DNA of 64,000 nt from Neopararhizobium haloflavum (GTDB lineage Bacteria > Pseudomonadota > Alphaproteobacteria > Rhizobiales > Rhizobiaceae): the NCBI RefSeq assembly GCF_002750855.1, contig NZ_NWUC01000002.1, positions 496,001 to 560,000 on the forward strand, read 5' to 3'. The position numbers and the translations under genes are program-made. Below, piece by piece: positions 26,733 through 34,754 of the stretch. The notes under the pieces were generated by a model. The model was not told the origin of the DNA. It ran no database searches and saw nothing but the letters and a program-made list of their open reading frames with translations. Numbering within the stretch: the stretch's first letter is position 1; each line of letters opens with the position of its first letter.

Positions 26733-27176
26733 TCAGAGAGCCAGTTCGAGGTGAGGCCGACCGTTCGATGTCCTCTCGCGGGTGCGCCCCCTTTCATCGA
26801 TCGTCAGGGTAACCCGATGGCGCAGCGCCGAGAAGCTGTCGAAGGTGACGACATCGACCGGGCGATCGAAGACGATTGTCGCCCGGTAGTGCCGATCGTC
26901 GGACAACGCCTGAAGGCCCCTTACGGCGCCTGTGAAGTGCTGGCCGAGATAAGTGCCTCGCACAGTATCGCCAACCTGGACTGGAGGCCTGGCGCGGTCG
27001 GCTGGAGCCGAAGCGCTGAGCGTGTTCCAGTCACGATAGCCGTACTGACCGGCGATGAGTTCCAAGGCGCGTCCGTGGGAGACCGGCTGGCTTGATGTTT
27101 CGAGGGTTTTGCGGAGCCGCCGCGCCTGATCCTTCAGGACGTCGCGCGGGGGTAGAGCATGATGAGTGCTCATCAT
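26733..27176 (-). CDS. Glyoxalase-superfamily-related protein
   Basis: A 147-residue protein whose N-terminal part (LPPRDVLKDQARRLRKTL, then SHGRALELIAGQYGYRDWNTLSA) matches a small domain attached to glyoxalase-superfamily proteins in alphaproteobacteria. The second half (VGDTVRGTYLGQHFTGAVRGL) looks like a small beta barrel. No metal-binding glyoxalase site is visible, so enzyme activity is unlikely to be readable here. Convergent with the DUF3616 gene. Confidence 0.7.
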   Translation of the reverse strand: MMSTHHALPPRDVLKDQARRLRKTLETSSQPVSHGRALELIAGQYGYRDWNTLSASAPADRARPPVQVGDTVRGTYLGQHFTGAVRGLQALSDDRHYRATIVFDRPVDVVTFDSFSALRHRVTLTIDERGRTRERTSNGRPHLELAL

Positions 27177-27393
27177 TCTTGCCTTTCGCGATATGGCATG
27201 CCTGTCGAGACTGCGGAGCTCGCATTGCCGCCGGACCGCATGCGTTCATGGCGCAAAGGCTGACGGGAAATCGTCGGAAGGCTTCACCAAGGACATTTAT
27301 GTGTCCGCGAGCGGCAGGGGCCTTCACCCGGAACGGGATATGGCGACCCGGGTGCTACGCGTCAAGAGGCTGGAAGCCCGTCTGTGCCATTGC

Positions 27394-27969
27394 TCAGGCC
27401 GGACGGCCACTTGCCTGGATGAAGCCGACGGCACCGTCAAGCCAGCCATGCTTCAACTCGAGCGCCAGAAGGCGGTCGCGCGCAAAGGGACCCGGCATCA
27501 TCAGCGTGGCGGTCTTCTCGATCGAAAAACCGAAGCGTTCGTAATAAGGCGCGTCGCCGACGAGCAGGATGGCGCCATGGTCATAGCGGCGTGCCTTTTC
27601 GATGGCGCGGATCATCAGGGCCGAGCCGATGCCGGCGGCCTTGGCAGCAGGGTCGACCGCAAGCGGTCCAAGAAGCAACGCCGGGATGGGATCGCCCTCA
27701 CGGTCGATACCGGCATGGATGTCCCACAGGCGAACGGTGCCGAGAATGTGTCCCATGCGGTTCTTCGCCACAAAGGCGAGTCCCGCAGACGGAAGGCGGC
27801 CATGGCGCAGCTTCTCGGACGTCCTGGTGCGCCAATCCGGCGCCATGGCACGGGCCAGCAGCGCGTTGCGCTCATCGACCTCGTGCGGCGCTTCGGCACG
27901 CACGGTCACCAAGTCTCCGGCTGCAAGTCCGGCGCGGGTCGGGTCAATCCTGTGGGTCAGCGTAGTCAT
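27394..27969 (-). CDS. GNAT-family N-acetyltransferase
   Basis: A 191-residue acetyltransferase with the acetyl-CoA-binding signature LAVDPAAKAAGIGSALMIRAIEKAR (R/QxxGxG/A type) and VGDAPYYERFGFS. It resembles the YhbS-like branch. The substrate is unknown. It lies downstream of ornithine decarboxylase on the same strand with a 113-bp gap holding a stem-loop. Confidence 0.82.
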   Translation of the reverse strand: MTTLTHRIDPTRAGLAAGDLVTVRAEAPHEVDERNALLARAMAPDWRTRTSEKLRHGRLPSAGLAFVAKNRMGHILGTVRLWDIHAGIDREGDPIPALLLGPLAVDPAAKAAGIGSALMIRAIEKARRYDHGAILLVGDAPYYERFGFSIEKTATLMMPGPFARDRLLALELKHGWLDGAVGFIQASGRPA

Positions 27970-28060
27970 CGCGACAAACCTTCAAATCGGCGGAAGAAGA
28001 CGCGAGGCCGCACGTGCCCCGGCCCTCATCGGGCTGACGCGCGGCCTCAAGCGGACGTGT

Positions 28061-28078
28061 CGGGCGGCAAGCCGCCCG
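28061..28078 (-). terminator. Stem-loop after the ornithine decarboxylase gene
   Basis: CGGGCGG-CAAG-CCGCCCG forms a perfect 7-bp stem 4 bp beyond the stop. There is no T-run, so it may stabilise the 3' end or end transcription only partly. Confidence 0.4.
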
Positions 28079-28082
28079 GCCG

Positions 28083-29216
28083 TCAGATGACGTAGGATCG
28101 GAGCGGTTCGAAGCCGTTGAACGCCACCGACGAATAGGTCGTCGTATAGGCGCCTGTGCCCTCGATCAGCACCTCGTCACCGATCGTCAGCGAGATCGGC
28201 AAAGGATACGGCGTCTTCTCGTAGAGCACGTCGGCAGAATCGCATGTCGGGCCGGCGATGACGCAGTTTTCCATCGCATCGCCATCGCGGGCGGTGCGGA
28301 TGGGGTAGCGGATCGCCTCATCCATCGTTTCGGCGAGACCGCCGAACTTGCCGATGTCGAGAAACACCCAACGCATCTGGTCGGTGTCGGCCTTTTTCGA
28401 CACAAGCACGACTTCGGCCTTGATCACACCGGCGTTGCCGACCATGCCGCGGCCCGGCTCGATGATCGTTTCCGGCAACTGGTTGCCGAAGTGCTTGCGA
28501 AGCGCGCCGAAGATCGCCTGACCGTATTGCTGGGCGGTCGGGATGTCCTTGAGGTATTTGGTCGGAAAGCCGCCGCCCATATTGACCATCTTCAGTTCGA
28601 TTCCCTGCTGCGCGAGCTTCTCGAACACGCGGCGCGCATCGGCGAGCGCGGCGTCCCAGGCGTCGAGCTTCGTCATCTGCGAGCCGACATGGAACGACAC
28701 GCCGTGGGATACGAGGCCGAGCTGGTGGGCGTAGACAAGCACATCGACGGCCATCTGCGGCACGCATCCGAACTTGCGCGACAAGGGCCATTCGGCCCCC
28801 TCACCATCCGTCAACACACGGCAGAAGACCCGGGCGCCAGGGGCTGCGCGGGCGATCTTTTCCACTTCTTCGTGGCTGTCGACGGCGAACAGGGACACGC
28901 CGAGGTCATGAGCGCGCGCAACGTCACGCTCCTTCTTGATCGTGTTGCCAAACGAAATACGGCGCGGTGTCGCGCCGGCCTCGAGCGCCATTTCGATTTC
29001 AGCGACGGATGCGCAGTCGAAATTGGAGCCGAGAGAGGCGAGCAGGCGAAGAACCTCCGGCGCCGGGTTGGCCTTTACCGCATAATAAATGGAGCTGTCG
29101 GGCAACGCCTTCTCGAAGGCGCGATAATTGTCGCGCACGATATCGAGATCGACGACGAGGCACGGCCCTTCCGGACGGCGCGTGGCAAGAAAATCGCGAA
29201 TGCGGTCAGTGGTCAT
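28083..29216 (-). CDS. Ornithine decarboxylase, PLP fold-type III
   Basis: A 377-residue decarboxylase of the eukaryotic-like (alanine racemase fold) type. IYYAVKANP holds the PLP lysine K48; HVGSQ, MGGGFPTKY and EPGRGMVGNAG are PLP-phosphate and substrate-site motifs; GPTCDSAD (about residue 324) carries the cysteine of the second subunit's active site. It converts ornithine, possibly also lysine, to putrescine or cadaverine. I chose the ATG at 29216 (MTTDRIRDFL) with GGGAG upstream; this start overlaps the stop of a leader open frame. A leader of about 400 nt precedes it. Confidence 0.9.
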   Translation of the reverse strand: MTTDRIRDFLATRRPEGPCLVVDLDIVRDNYRAFEKALPDSSIYYAVKANPAPEVLRLLASLGSNFDCASVAEIEMALEAGATPRRISFGNTIKKERDVARAHDLGVSLFAVDSHEEVEKIARAAPGARVFCRVLTDGEGAEWPLSRKFGCVPQMAVDVLVYAHQLGLVSHGVSFHVGSQMTKLDAWDAALADARRVFEKLAQQGIELKMVNMGGGFPTKYLKDIPTAQQYGQAIFGALRKHFGNQLPETIIEPGRGMVGNAGVIKAEVVLVSKKADTDQMRWVFLDIGKFGGLAETMDEAIRYPIRTARDGDAMENCVIAGPTCDSADVLYEKTPYPLPISLTIGDEVLIEGTGAYTTTYSSVAFNGFEPLRSYVI

Positions 29217-29494
29217 CGGGGCTGCTCCCATTCCAGCTGCCCGGCGAAAGCCGGATGACAAAGGACGACGCCAGCCCGGACATTCAACGGCCGATGGAAA
29301 GCCATTGTTCCGAAAACTTGCGACGCGACGATTGAACCAGCGCCCGCCCGGGCGACGATTCCAGACTTTGTCTGCCTTGGATTGGATGGGGTATTCCCAA
29401 CCGCACTTTCGGCAATGAGGGTGTGCCTCTTCAGTAACCCCGGCTTATGGACAGCCGGCAGACACCAGAAAGGCCCGCACCGTCGTTGCTTCAA
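29213..29494 (-). other. Leader open reading frame crossing the odc 5' leader
   Basis: A frame of 93 codons from a TTG at 29494, with GAGG 5 bases upstream, runs to a TGA that overlaps the odc ATG (ATGA). It begins MKQRRCGPFWCLP. The coupling geometry is exact, but the coding evidence is weak and the overlap could be chance; the same frame is open further upstream to 29617 without a ribosome site. Confidence 0.25.
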
Positions 29495-29615
29495 GATGTC
29501 CTCGCCTTTCCGGTTGGCCGGAGAAACGACTGGAGGGGTTAGTTCCAGGTACCTTACCGAGTTCCTCACCATTCGAGGGTTCGGCGGACACCCACAGGCA
29601 CGTGCGACTTTGGGC
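29217..29615 (-). promoter_or_regulatory. Candidate speF-type leader RNA of ornithine decarboxylase
   Basis: This gene-free stretch of about 400 nt is what transcription from the promoter at 29623-29651 would place before odc. Alphaproteobacterial ornithine decarboxylase genes are known to carry a long conserved leader, the speF motif; position and length fit, but I cannot confirm the conserved sequence by eye. Visible stems are CCGGCT/AGCCGG (29440-29458) enclosed by GGTGT/ACACC, CCGGC/GCCGG (29241-29254), and GGGCTG/CAGCCC, which pairs 29272-29277 with 29219-29224 next to the ribosome site. Confidence 0.5.
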
Positions 29616-29622
29616 AATTCGC

Positions 29623-29651
29623 GATTTAGTGAGTCGCGCTGTCACAATCAA
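29623..29651 (-). promoter_or_regulatory. Candidate promoter of the odc leader
   Basis: TTGATT (29651-29646) and TAAATC (29628-29623) on the minus strand are separated by exactly 17 bp. This would start transcription near 29615. Confidence 0.4.
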
Positions 29652-29852
29652 GCGAAAACTTTCATTGCGGATCGTGGCGCGCCTGAACGGCCGAGACTGC
29701 GGCATGCGCGCATCACAAATCCCACTTAGGCTTGCGATCGTATGCAGGAAGGACCAGTTACTTCAGCGAAGCATCAACAAGAAGACTGCTCCGGCCCGAT
29801 GGCGCGACTGCTCTGGGATCGGTCATTTCAGCCAGCCAAGGGACACACAATC

Positions 29853-30752
29853 TTGGACACACTTACACGCATCCGTGCCTTCATCGATGTGGTGGAGGCG
29901 GAGGGCTTTTCTTCCGCCTCGCGCAAGATCGGGCGCTCGAAAGCCCTCCTGTCAAAATATGTGCGTGAGTTGGAAGACGATCTGGGCGCCTTGCTCCTCA
30001 ATCGAACCACGCGCCAATTCTCGCTCACGGAAGCGGGGCATACCTATTTCAAGAGCGCCTCGGAAATTCTCAAGGAGATCGACAATCTTGCCGATCTCGT
30101 TCGGGAGAACAACGCGGACCTCAAGGGCAAGCTTCGGATATCGGCACCACGCACCTTCGCCGACGCCGAGATTGGCCAGTCGCTGATCGATTTCGCCGCG
30201 GCTCATCCCGACCTGACGCTGGAGATCATCTCCGACGACAGGTTTGTGGATCTCGTGGAGGAAGGCTTCGACATCGCGATCAGGATCACCCGGCTTGAGG
30301 ATTCCGGCCTGATCGCCCGCAAGCTCGCGCCGTTCCGCATCATCGTCTGCGCAACGCCAGACTTCATCGAGCGTCACGGCCCGATGAGGGACCCCAGCGA
30401 ACTGACCGGTCTGCCATGCATTGTCGACACCAACGCCAGAAGCCTGACGAACTGGCGCTTTCGACGTGCGGACGGCAGCCAGTTCGCCGTCAATGTCAGC
30501 GCCCGGCTGGAGGTCAACAGCCCGCTTGCCGCCATGCGGGCCACACTGGCCGGTCTCGGCGTGGCGATGCTGCCCGATTTTGTCGCCAAGGAGAAAATCG
30601 AGAACGGCGAGCTTGTCTCGATCTACGAGGATCATCTCGTCGACGACCGTGGCATCTATGCCATCTACCCGCACCGACGCTATCTGCCTGCCAAAGTCCG
30701 GGCGTTCGTCGATCACCAGACGGCATGGTTTCGCAACACGGGCGCGCTATAG
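29853..30752 (+). CDS. LysR-family transcriptional regulator
   Basis: A 299-residue regulator with an N-terminal winged helix (IRAFIDVVEAEGFSSASRKIGRSKALLSKYV) and a LysR substrate-binding domain (GKLRISAPRTFADAEIG onward). I chose the TTG at 29853 because AAGGGA stands 9 bases upstream and it gives the standard LysR N-terminus; the frame is open back to 29742. It is divergent from odc but about 600 bp away, and its target is not evident. Confidence 0.88.
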   Translation: MDTLTRIRAFIDVVEAEGFSSASRKIGRSKALLSKYVRELEDDLGALLLNRTTRQFSLTEAGHTYFKSASEILKEIDNLADLVRENNADLKGKLRISAPRTFADAEIGQSLIDFAAAHPDLTLEIISDDRFVDLVEEGFDIAIRITRLEDSGLIARKLAPFRIIVCATPDFIERHGPMRDPSELTGLPCIVDTNARSLTNWRFRRADGSQFAVNVSARLEVNSPLAAMRATLAGLGVAMLPDFVAKEKIENGELVSIYEDHLVDDRGIYAIYPHRRYLPAKVRAFVDHQTAWFRNTGAL

Positions 30753-30847
30753 GCCCAACGTTACATGCCGAAATTCAGCCGCCTTTGGCTGTCAGGCAAC
30801 AGTCTGTGGTACGGCTGGACTGAATCGAATCGGCAGGGGCAGGACGC

Positions 30848-31492
30848 ATGGTGACTTGGAGGCACGTTACGGCATTGGCGTTTGCGGGCACGCTGGCCAC
30901 GAACGGCGCACTTGCCCATCCGCACATCTTCGCCGAGGCAAGGCTTGAAGTCGCTCTCAGCGACGACGGCACCGTGAAGGAGCTTCGCCACGTCTGGCGT
31001 TTCGACGAGCTCTTTTCCTCCACGGTGATGCTGGAATTCGACGCCAACACCAATCTGGAACTGGAGCCGGAAGAGCTCCAGGCCATCGGCGAAACAGTCA
31101 AAGCCTCGCTGGCGGATTTCGACTATTACACCTCCATCAAGCGCGATGGTGCCGATCTGGGTGTCAGCCCTCCCGAGCAGATCTTTGCGAATTTCGAGAA
31201 CGGTCAGCTGCTGATGTTCTTCGCAGTCAAGCCGGCGAAGGCGGCTCCCCTCGACGGCACGCTGAGCTTCGGGGTCTACGACCCGACGATGTACGCCGCA
31301 ATCGACTTCGTCGACGATAGCGACCTTGTCGTGCTGGGCGATCGCGGCACGTGCGAAAGCGAAGTGGTGCGCCCTGATCCCGATCAGGTCCTTGCCGAGA
31401 ATCAGTCGAGCCTGACGGATGCCTTTTTCAACGATCCCGGCGGCAACGACATCTCCAGCCTGTTCGCGACACGGCTGGAACTGTCATGCTGA
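30848..31492 (+). CDS. DUF1007 periplasmic protein
   Basis: A 214-residue protein with a cleavable signal ending ...NGALA before HPHIFAEA, the N-terminus typical of the DUF1007 family. These proteins are nearly always encoded with nickel/cobalt transporters; mature chains start with a His-rich HPH that could bind metal as an ATCUN-like site. Here the gene overlaps the transporter gene by 7 bp, so they form an operon. It is probably an accessory metal-binding component; no function is proven. Confidence 0.82.
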   Translation: MVTWRHVTALAFAGTLATNGALAHPHIFAEARLEVALSDDGTVKELRHVWRFDELFSSTVMLEFDANTNLELEPEELQAIGETVKASLADFDYYTSIKRDGADLGVSPPEQIFANFENGQLLMFFAVKPAKAAPLDGTLSFGVYDPTMYAAIDFVDDSDLVVLGDRGTCESEVVRPDPDQVLAENQSSLTDAFFNDPGGNDISSLFATRLELSC

Positions 31493-32547
31493 AACGGCTC
31501 CCCTACCCGCTGGGCGCCATTTTTTTCATTGCGGCGATCTGCATGGTCCTCTCCGGTGCCGCCCTCGCGCAATCCTCGCTCGGCATCGGTTCGGCCGAAC
31601 CTTCGATCGAGGCTGGCGGCGTGCTCGGCGGTTTCTTCGCCTGGGTGAATGCGCAACAGCAAGCCTTCTACCGAGCCTTGACCGAAGCTTTGAAGGCCAT
31701 GCGGGAAAATCCCTGGCACCTGGGAGGGCTCGTCGGTCTTTCGTTCGCCTACGGTGTTTTCCATGCCGCCGGGCCGGGCCACGGGAAGGCAGTTATCTCG
31801 GCGTATATGGTGGCAAACGAGGTCGCGCTTCGACGTGGCATCCTGCTGTCCTTCGCATCGGCACTGCTGCAGGGCTTTGTCGCCATCGTCGTCGTCGGCG
31901 TCACATATCTGGCCTTGCGCGGGACATCCATATCCATGACGGATGCCACGCGCAGCCTCGAGGTCGCCAGTTTCGGCTTGATTACGGCATTCGGTGCGTT
32001 TCTCCTCTGGCGCAAGCTTGCTCCCATGATGACGAGCCGCGGGCCTGTGCTAGCCGCCGCGGGCGGACACGGACACCAAGGCCATCATCATCAGCAGCAG
32101 CACCACCACCACAATCATCATCACGGACCGCATGAACAAGGCGGCCACGGCCACGCCCATGCTCGTGATGAGGTGTGCGCGACGTGCGGACATAGCCACG
32201 CTCCCGATCCGAAGGTCCTTTCAGGACAGTCGATTTCGATGGGAGACGCCTGGTCGGCCGTCGCAGCCGTCGGCTTGCGGCCCTGCTCCGGTGCCTTGAT
32301 CGTGCTGACTTTCGCCCTCTTGAACGGGCTCTATCTCGGCGGTGTTCTTTCGGTGTTTGCCATGTCGATCGGTACGGCAATCACCGTTTCGATCCTCGCC
32401 TCGCTGGCGGTGGGGGCCAAGAGCACAGCAATCCGCTATTCCAGCGCCAGCGGTGCCGTGAGGCTGACGAACGCGATCGAGATATTCGGCGCGGCTTGCG
32501 TGTTCCTGATCGGCCTCGTTCTCTTGACGGCGGCGCTTGCCGTGTAG
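31486..32547 (+). CDS. Nickel/cobalt transporter (NicO/RcnA family)
   Basis: A 353-residue membrane protein with about six helices. The family motifs HAAGPGHGKAVISAY (93-107) and GLRPCSGALIVL (263-274) are intact. A His-rich cytoplasmic or periplasmic loop (about 195-238) with CATCGHSH (231-238) sits between the two halves. RcnA-type members export Ni/Co; others import them, so direction is not certain. Paired with DUF1007. Confidence 0.87.
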   Translation: MLKRLPYPLGAIFFIAAICMVLSGAALAQSSLGIGSAEPSIEAGGVLGGFFAWVNAQQQAFYRALTEALKAMRENPWHLGGLVGLSFAYGVFHAAGPGHGKAVISAYMVANEVALRRGILLSFASALLQGFVAIVVVGVTYLALRGTSISMTDATRSLEVASFGLITAFGAFLLWRKLAPMMTSRGPVLAAAGGHGHQGHHHQQQHHHHNHHHGPHEQGGHGHAHARDEVCATCGHSHAPDPKVLSGQSISMGDAWSAVAAVGLRPCSGALIVLTFALLNGLYLGGVLSVFAMSIGTAITVSILASLAVGAKSTAIRYSSASGAVRLTNAIEIFGAACVFLIGLVLLTAALAV

Positions 32548-32548
32548 C

Positions 32549-32779
32549 TTACCGCAACCGCTCGGCTTCTTCGCGTTCGTCGCGCTTGCGCTGATAGTGT
32601 GCCCTCAGCCAGAAGATGCCGAAGAACGCCAGGATGAAGACGATCGCCACCGCGTAGGCGAGCCAAGGCGATATCTGTGAAAGCGACATCATCAAGCCCG
32701 GCATGACGAAGAAGCCGAGGCCTGCGATGACGAGGATCGTGGCTGCTGCGATGGCGGCGTTGCGATCGGATTTGCGCAC
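32549..32779 (-). CDS. Small two-helix membrane protein
   Basis: A 76-residue protein from a GTG at 32779, with two hydrophobic helices (about 8-28 and 38-60) and a highly charged C-terminal tail. The start lies on the stop of the upstream acetyltransferase gene with a minimal gap, so they are probably co-translated. I do not recognise a family. A longer frame starting at 32878 would overlap the acetyltransferase and is unlikely. Confidence 0.6.
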   Translation of the reverse strand: MRKSDRNAAIAAATILVIAGLGFFVMPGLMMSLSQISPWLAYAVAIVFILAFFGIFWLRAHYQRKRDEREEAERLR

Positions 32780-32780
32780 G

Positions 32781-33491
32781 TCATATTGCCTTTTCGGTTT
32801 GCGGCGCGATCTGGCGCGCACGAATGATTTCCAATCGCTCGATCTGACGGCCGTCAGCGTCGAAATTTCCGGGTGCAAGCCATTGTTCCATGGCTGAGCG
32901 GATGATCGGCCACTCGGTATCGATCATCGCGAACCAAGCGGTGTCGCGATTGGCGCCCTTGGAGACGACGTGCTGACGGAAGATGCCTTCGAAAACGAAG
33001 CCCAGACGCTCTGCCGTTCGCTTGGACGCAGCATTGTCGTTATGGCATTTCCACTCGTATCGGCGATACCCGAGGTCGTCGAAGATGTGCCGGGCCATCA
33101 GATAGTGCACTTCGGTGGCGGCAGGCGAACGCGCCATTGCGAGCCCGTGCGCAACCGAGCCCACCTCCACGACGCCATTGCCAGGATCGATGCGCATGTA
33201 GCTTGCCATCCCGGTGAGTTCCGCCGCCGCGTTATCGCGAAAGACGAACGTCACCCAGCCATCCTGCGCCTGGACAAGCCAGGTGCCCAATTCAGCGGCG
33301 TCCGCAAAATCCGGACACGGGAAATAGCGCAATCTCTCATTGATGCCATCCTTTCCGCCGAGCGCTATCCAGAGCTCTTCCAAATGGCGGGCCGGATCGA
33401 ACGGCTCAAGTGTCACGAACCGGCCCTTTCTTTCCTGCCGTTTCGGCGGGAGGCAGCCCTTCCAGTCACGCAGGTCACGCATTCCGTCCAT
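32781..33491 (-). CDS. RimJ/RimL-type GNAT acetyltransferase
   Basis: A 236-residue GNAT protein: YMRIDPGNGVVEVGSVAHG and RRYEWKCHNDNAASKRTAERLGFVFEGIFRQHVV follow the RimJ/RimL pattern, where the last segment is the acetyl-CoA end of the fold. Substrate unknown, likely an amine or a protein N-terminus. The gene for a small membrane protein follows immediately. Confidence 0.82.
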   Translation of the reverse strand: MDGMRDLRDWKGCLPPKRQERKGRFVTLEPFDPARHLEELWIALGGKDGINERLRYFPCPDFADAAELGTWLVQAQDGWVTFVFRDNAAAELTGMASYMRIDPGNGVVEVGSVAHGLAMARSPAATEVHYLMARHIFDDLGYRRYEWKCHNDNAASKRTAERLGFVFEGIFRQHVVSKGANRDTAWFAMIDTEWPIIRSAMEQWLAPGNFDADGRQIERLEIIRARQIAPQTEKAI

Positions 33492-33578
33492 CCGTTCGAT
33501 TGATCTTTGCGGCGGGATAAGACATCAACGTGCCGGCCAAAACAACGCGGCATCGAGAATTTGCGGGAGGACATACAT

Positions 33579-34748
33579 ATGCTGAAGACGATCGCGGCTT
33601 TCGACAGGATGGGCGAGGAGAATGCCTTTGCCGTTCTGGCCCGGGCAACCGCGCTCGCCCAGCAGGGCAAGGACATTATCAATCTCGGCATCGGTCAGCC
33701 CGATTTCAAGACACCGGAGCACATCGTAGAAGCAGCCATCAAGGCGCTGAAGGATGGACAGCACGGCTATACCCCAGCAACGGGGCTGGTTGCGACGCGA
33801 GAGGCCGTCGTGCGACGGACCATGACGACGACCGGCATCGAGGTCTCGCCAGAAAGCGTCATGATCATGCCGGGCGGAAAGCCGACGATGTATGCGGCCA
33901 TCGTCATGTTCGGCGAGCCGGGCGCAGAAATCCTCTATCCCGATCCCGGATTTCCGATCTATCGCTCGATGATCGAATTCACCGGCGCCAAGCCGGTGCC
34001 GGTCCCAATTCGCGAGGAGACGGGCTTTGCCTTTTCGGCCGAGGAAACCCTCTCCCTGATCACCGACAAGACGCGTCTTCTCATCCTCAATTCTCCCGCA
34101 AACCCGACGGGCGGGATCACGCCGCGCAGCGAGATCGAAAAGCTTGTCGAAGGGCTTGCCGATCATCCCGACGTCGCGATCCTGTCAGACGAAATCTATG
34201 ACGTGATGACGTACGACGGCGAGCGTCACACGTCTCTGCTTCAGTTTCCCGAAATCCGCGACCGCCTTATCGTGCTCAACGGGTGGTCGAAGACCTGGGC
34301 GATGACCGGTTGGCGGATGGGATGGTCGATCTGGCCCGACGCGCTCTACGACAAGGTGCGCAAGCTTGCCGTGAACTGTTGGTCATGCGTGAACGCGCCA
34401 AGCCAATTCGCCGGCATCGCTGCCATCGACGGGCCTCAGGACGACGTAGAGACGATGATGGCGGCCTTCGATCGACGCCGGAAAATCGTCGTGGAGGGAC
34501 TTCGGGCCATTCCTGGCGTCGAGTGCGCCACGCCGAAGGGTGCGTTCTACGCCTTCCCCAACATCAAGGCGACCAGCTGGAAAGCCAAGGCGCTGGCATC
34601 TGCCCTGCTGGAAGAGTCCGGCGTGGCGCTCATCGGAGGGCCGGATTTCGGCATTCTCGGCGAGGGCTATATCCGGCTTTCCTATGCCAATTCCGAAGAA
34701 AACATCGAACGCGCGCTGGATCGGATGCGGGATTTCCTATCACGCTGA
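33579..34748 (+). CDS. Class I/II pyridoxal phosphate-dependent aminotransferase
   Basis: A 389-residue aminotransferase of fold type I. LNSPANPTGG binds substrate and cofactor, SDEIYDVMTYDG provides the PLP aspartate/tyrosine, and NGWSKTWAMTGWRMG contains the PLP lysine at about residue 238. The ATG at 33579 has GGGAGG 8 bases upstream. It resembles the broad-range aspartate/aromatic group, but the amino acid is not determined. Single gene, convergent with the SLC13 gene. Confidence 0.9.
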   Translation: MLKTIAAFDRMGEENAFAVLARATALAQQGKDIINLGIGQPDFKTPEHIVEAAIKALKDGQHGYTPATGLVATREAVVRRTMTTTGIEVSPESVMIMPGGKPTMYAAIVMFGEPGAEILYPDPGFPIYRSMIEFTGAKPVPVPIREETGFAFSAEETLSLITDKTRLLILNSPANPTGGITPRSEIEKLVEGLADHPDVAILSDEIYDVMTYDGERHTSLLQFPEIRDRLIVLNGWSKTWAMTGWRMGWSIWPDALYDKVRKLAVNCWSCVNAPSQFAGIAAIDGPQDDVETMMAAFDRRRKIVVEGLRAIPGVECATPKGAFYAFPNIKATSWKAKALASALLEESGVALIGGPDFGILGEGYIRLSYANSEENIERALDRMRDFLSR

Positions 34749-34754
34749 GGAGCG

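Noticed and set aside
29742-29852. Upstream extension of the LysR gene
   Set aside because: The TTG at 29853 has a proper ribosome site and gives the standard family N-terminus; the extension has no domain.
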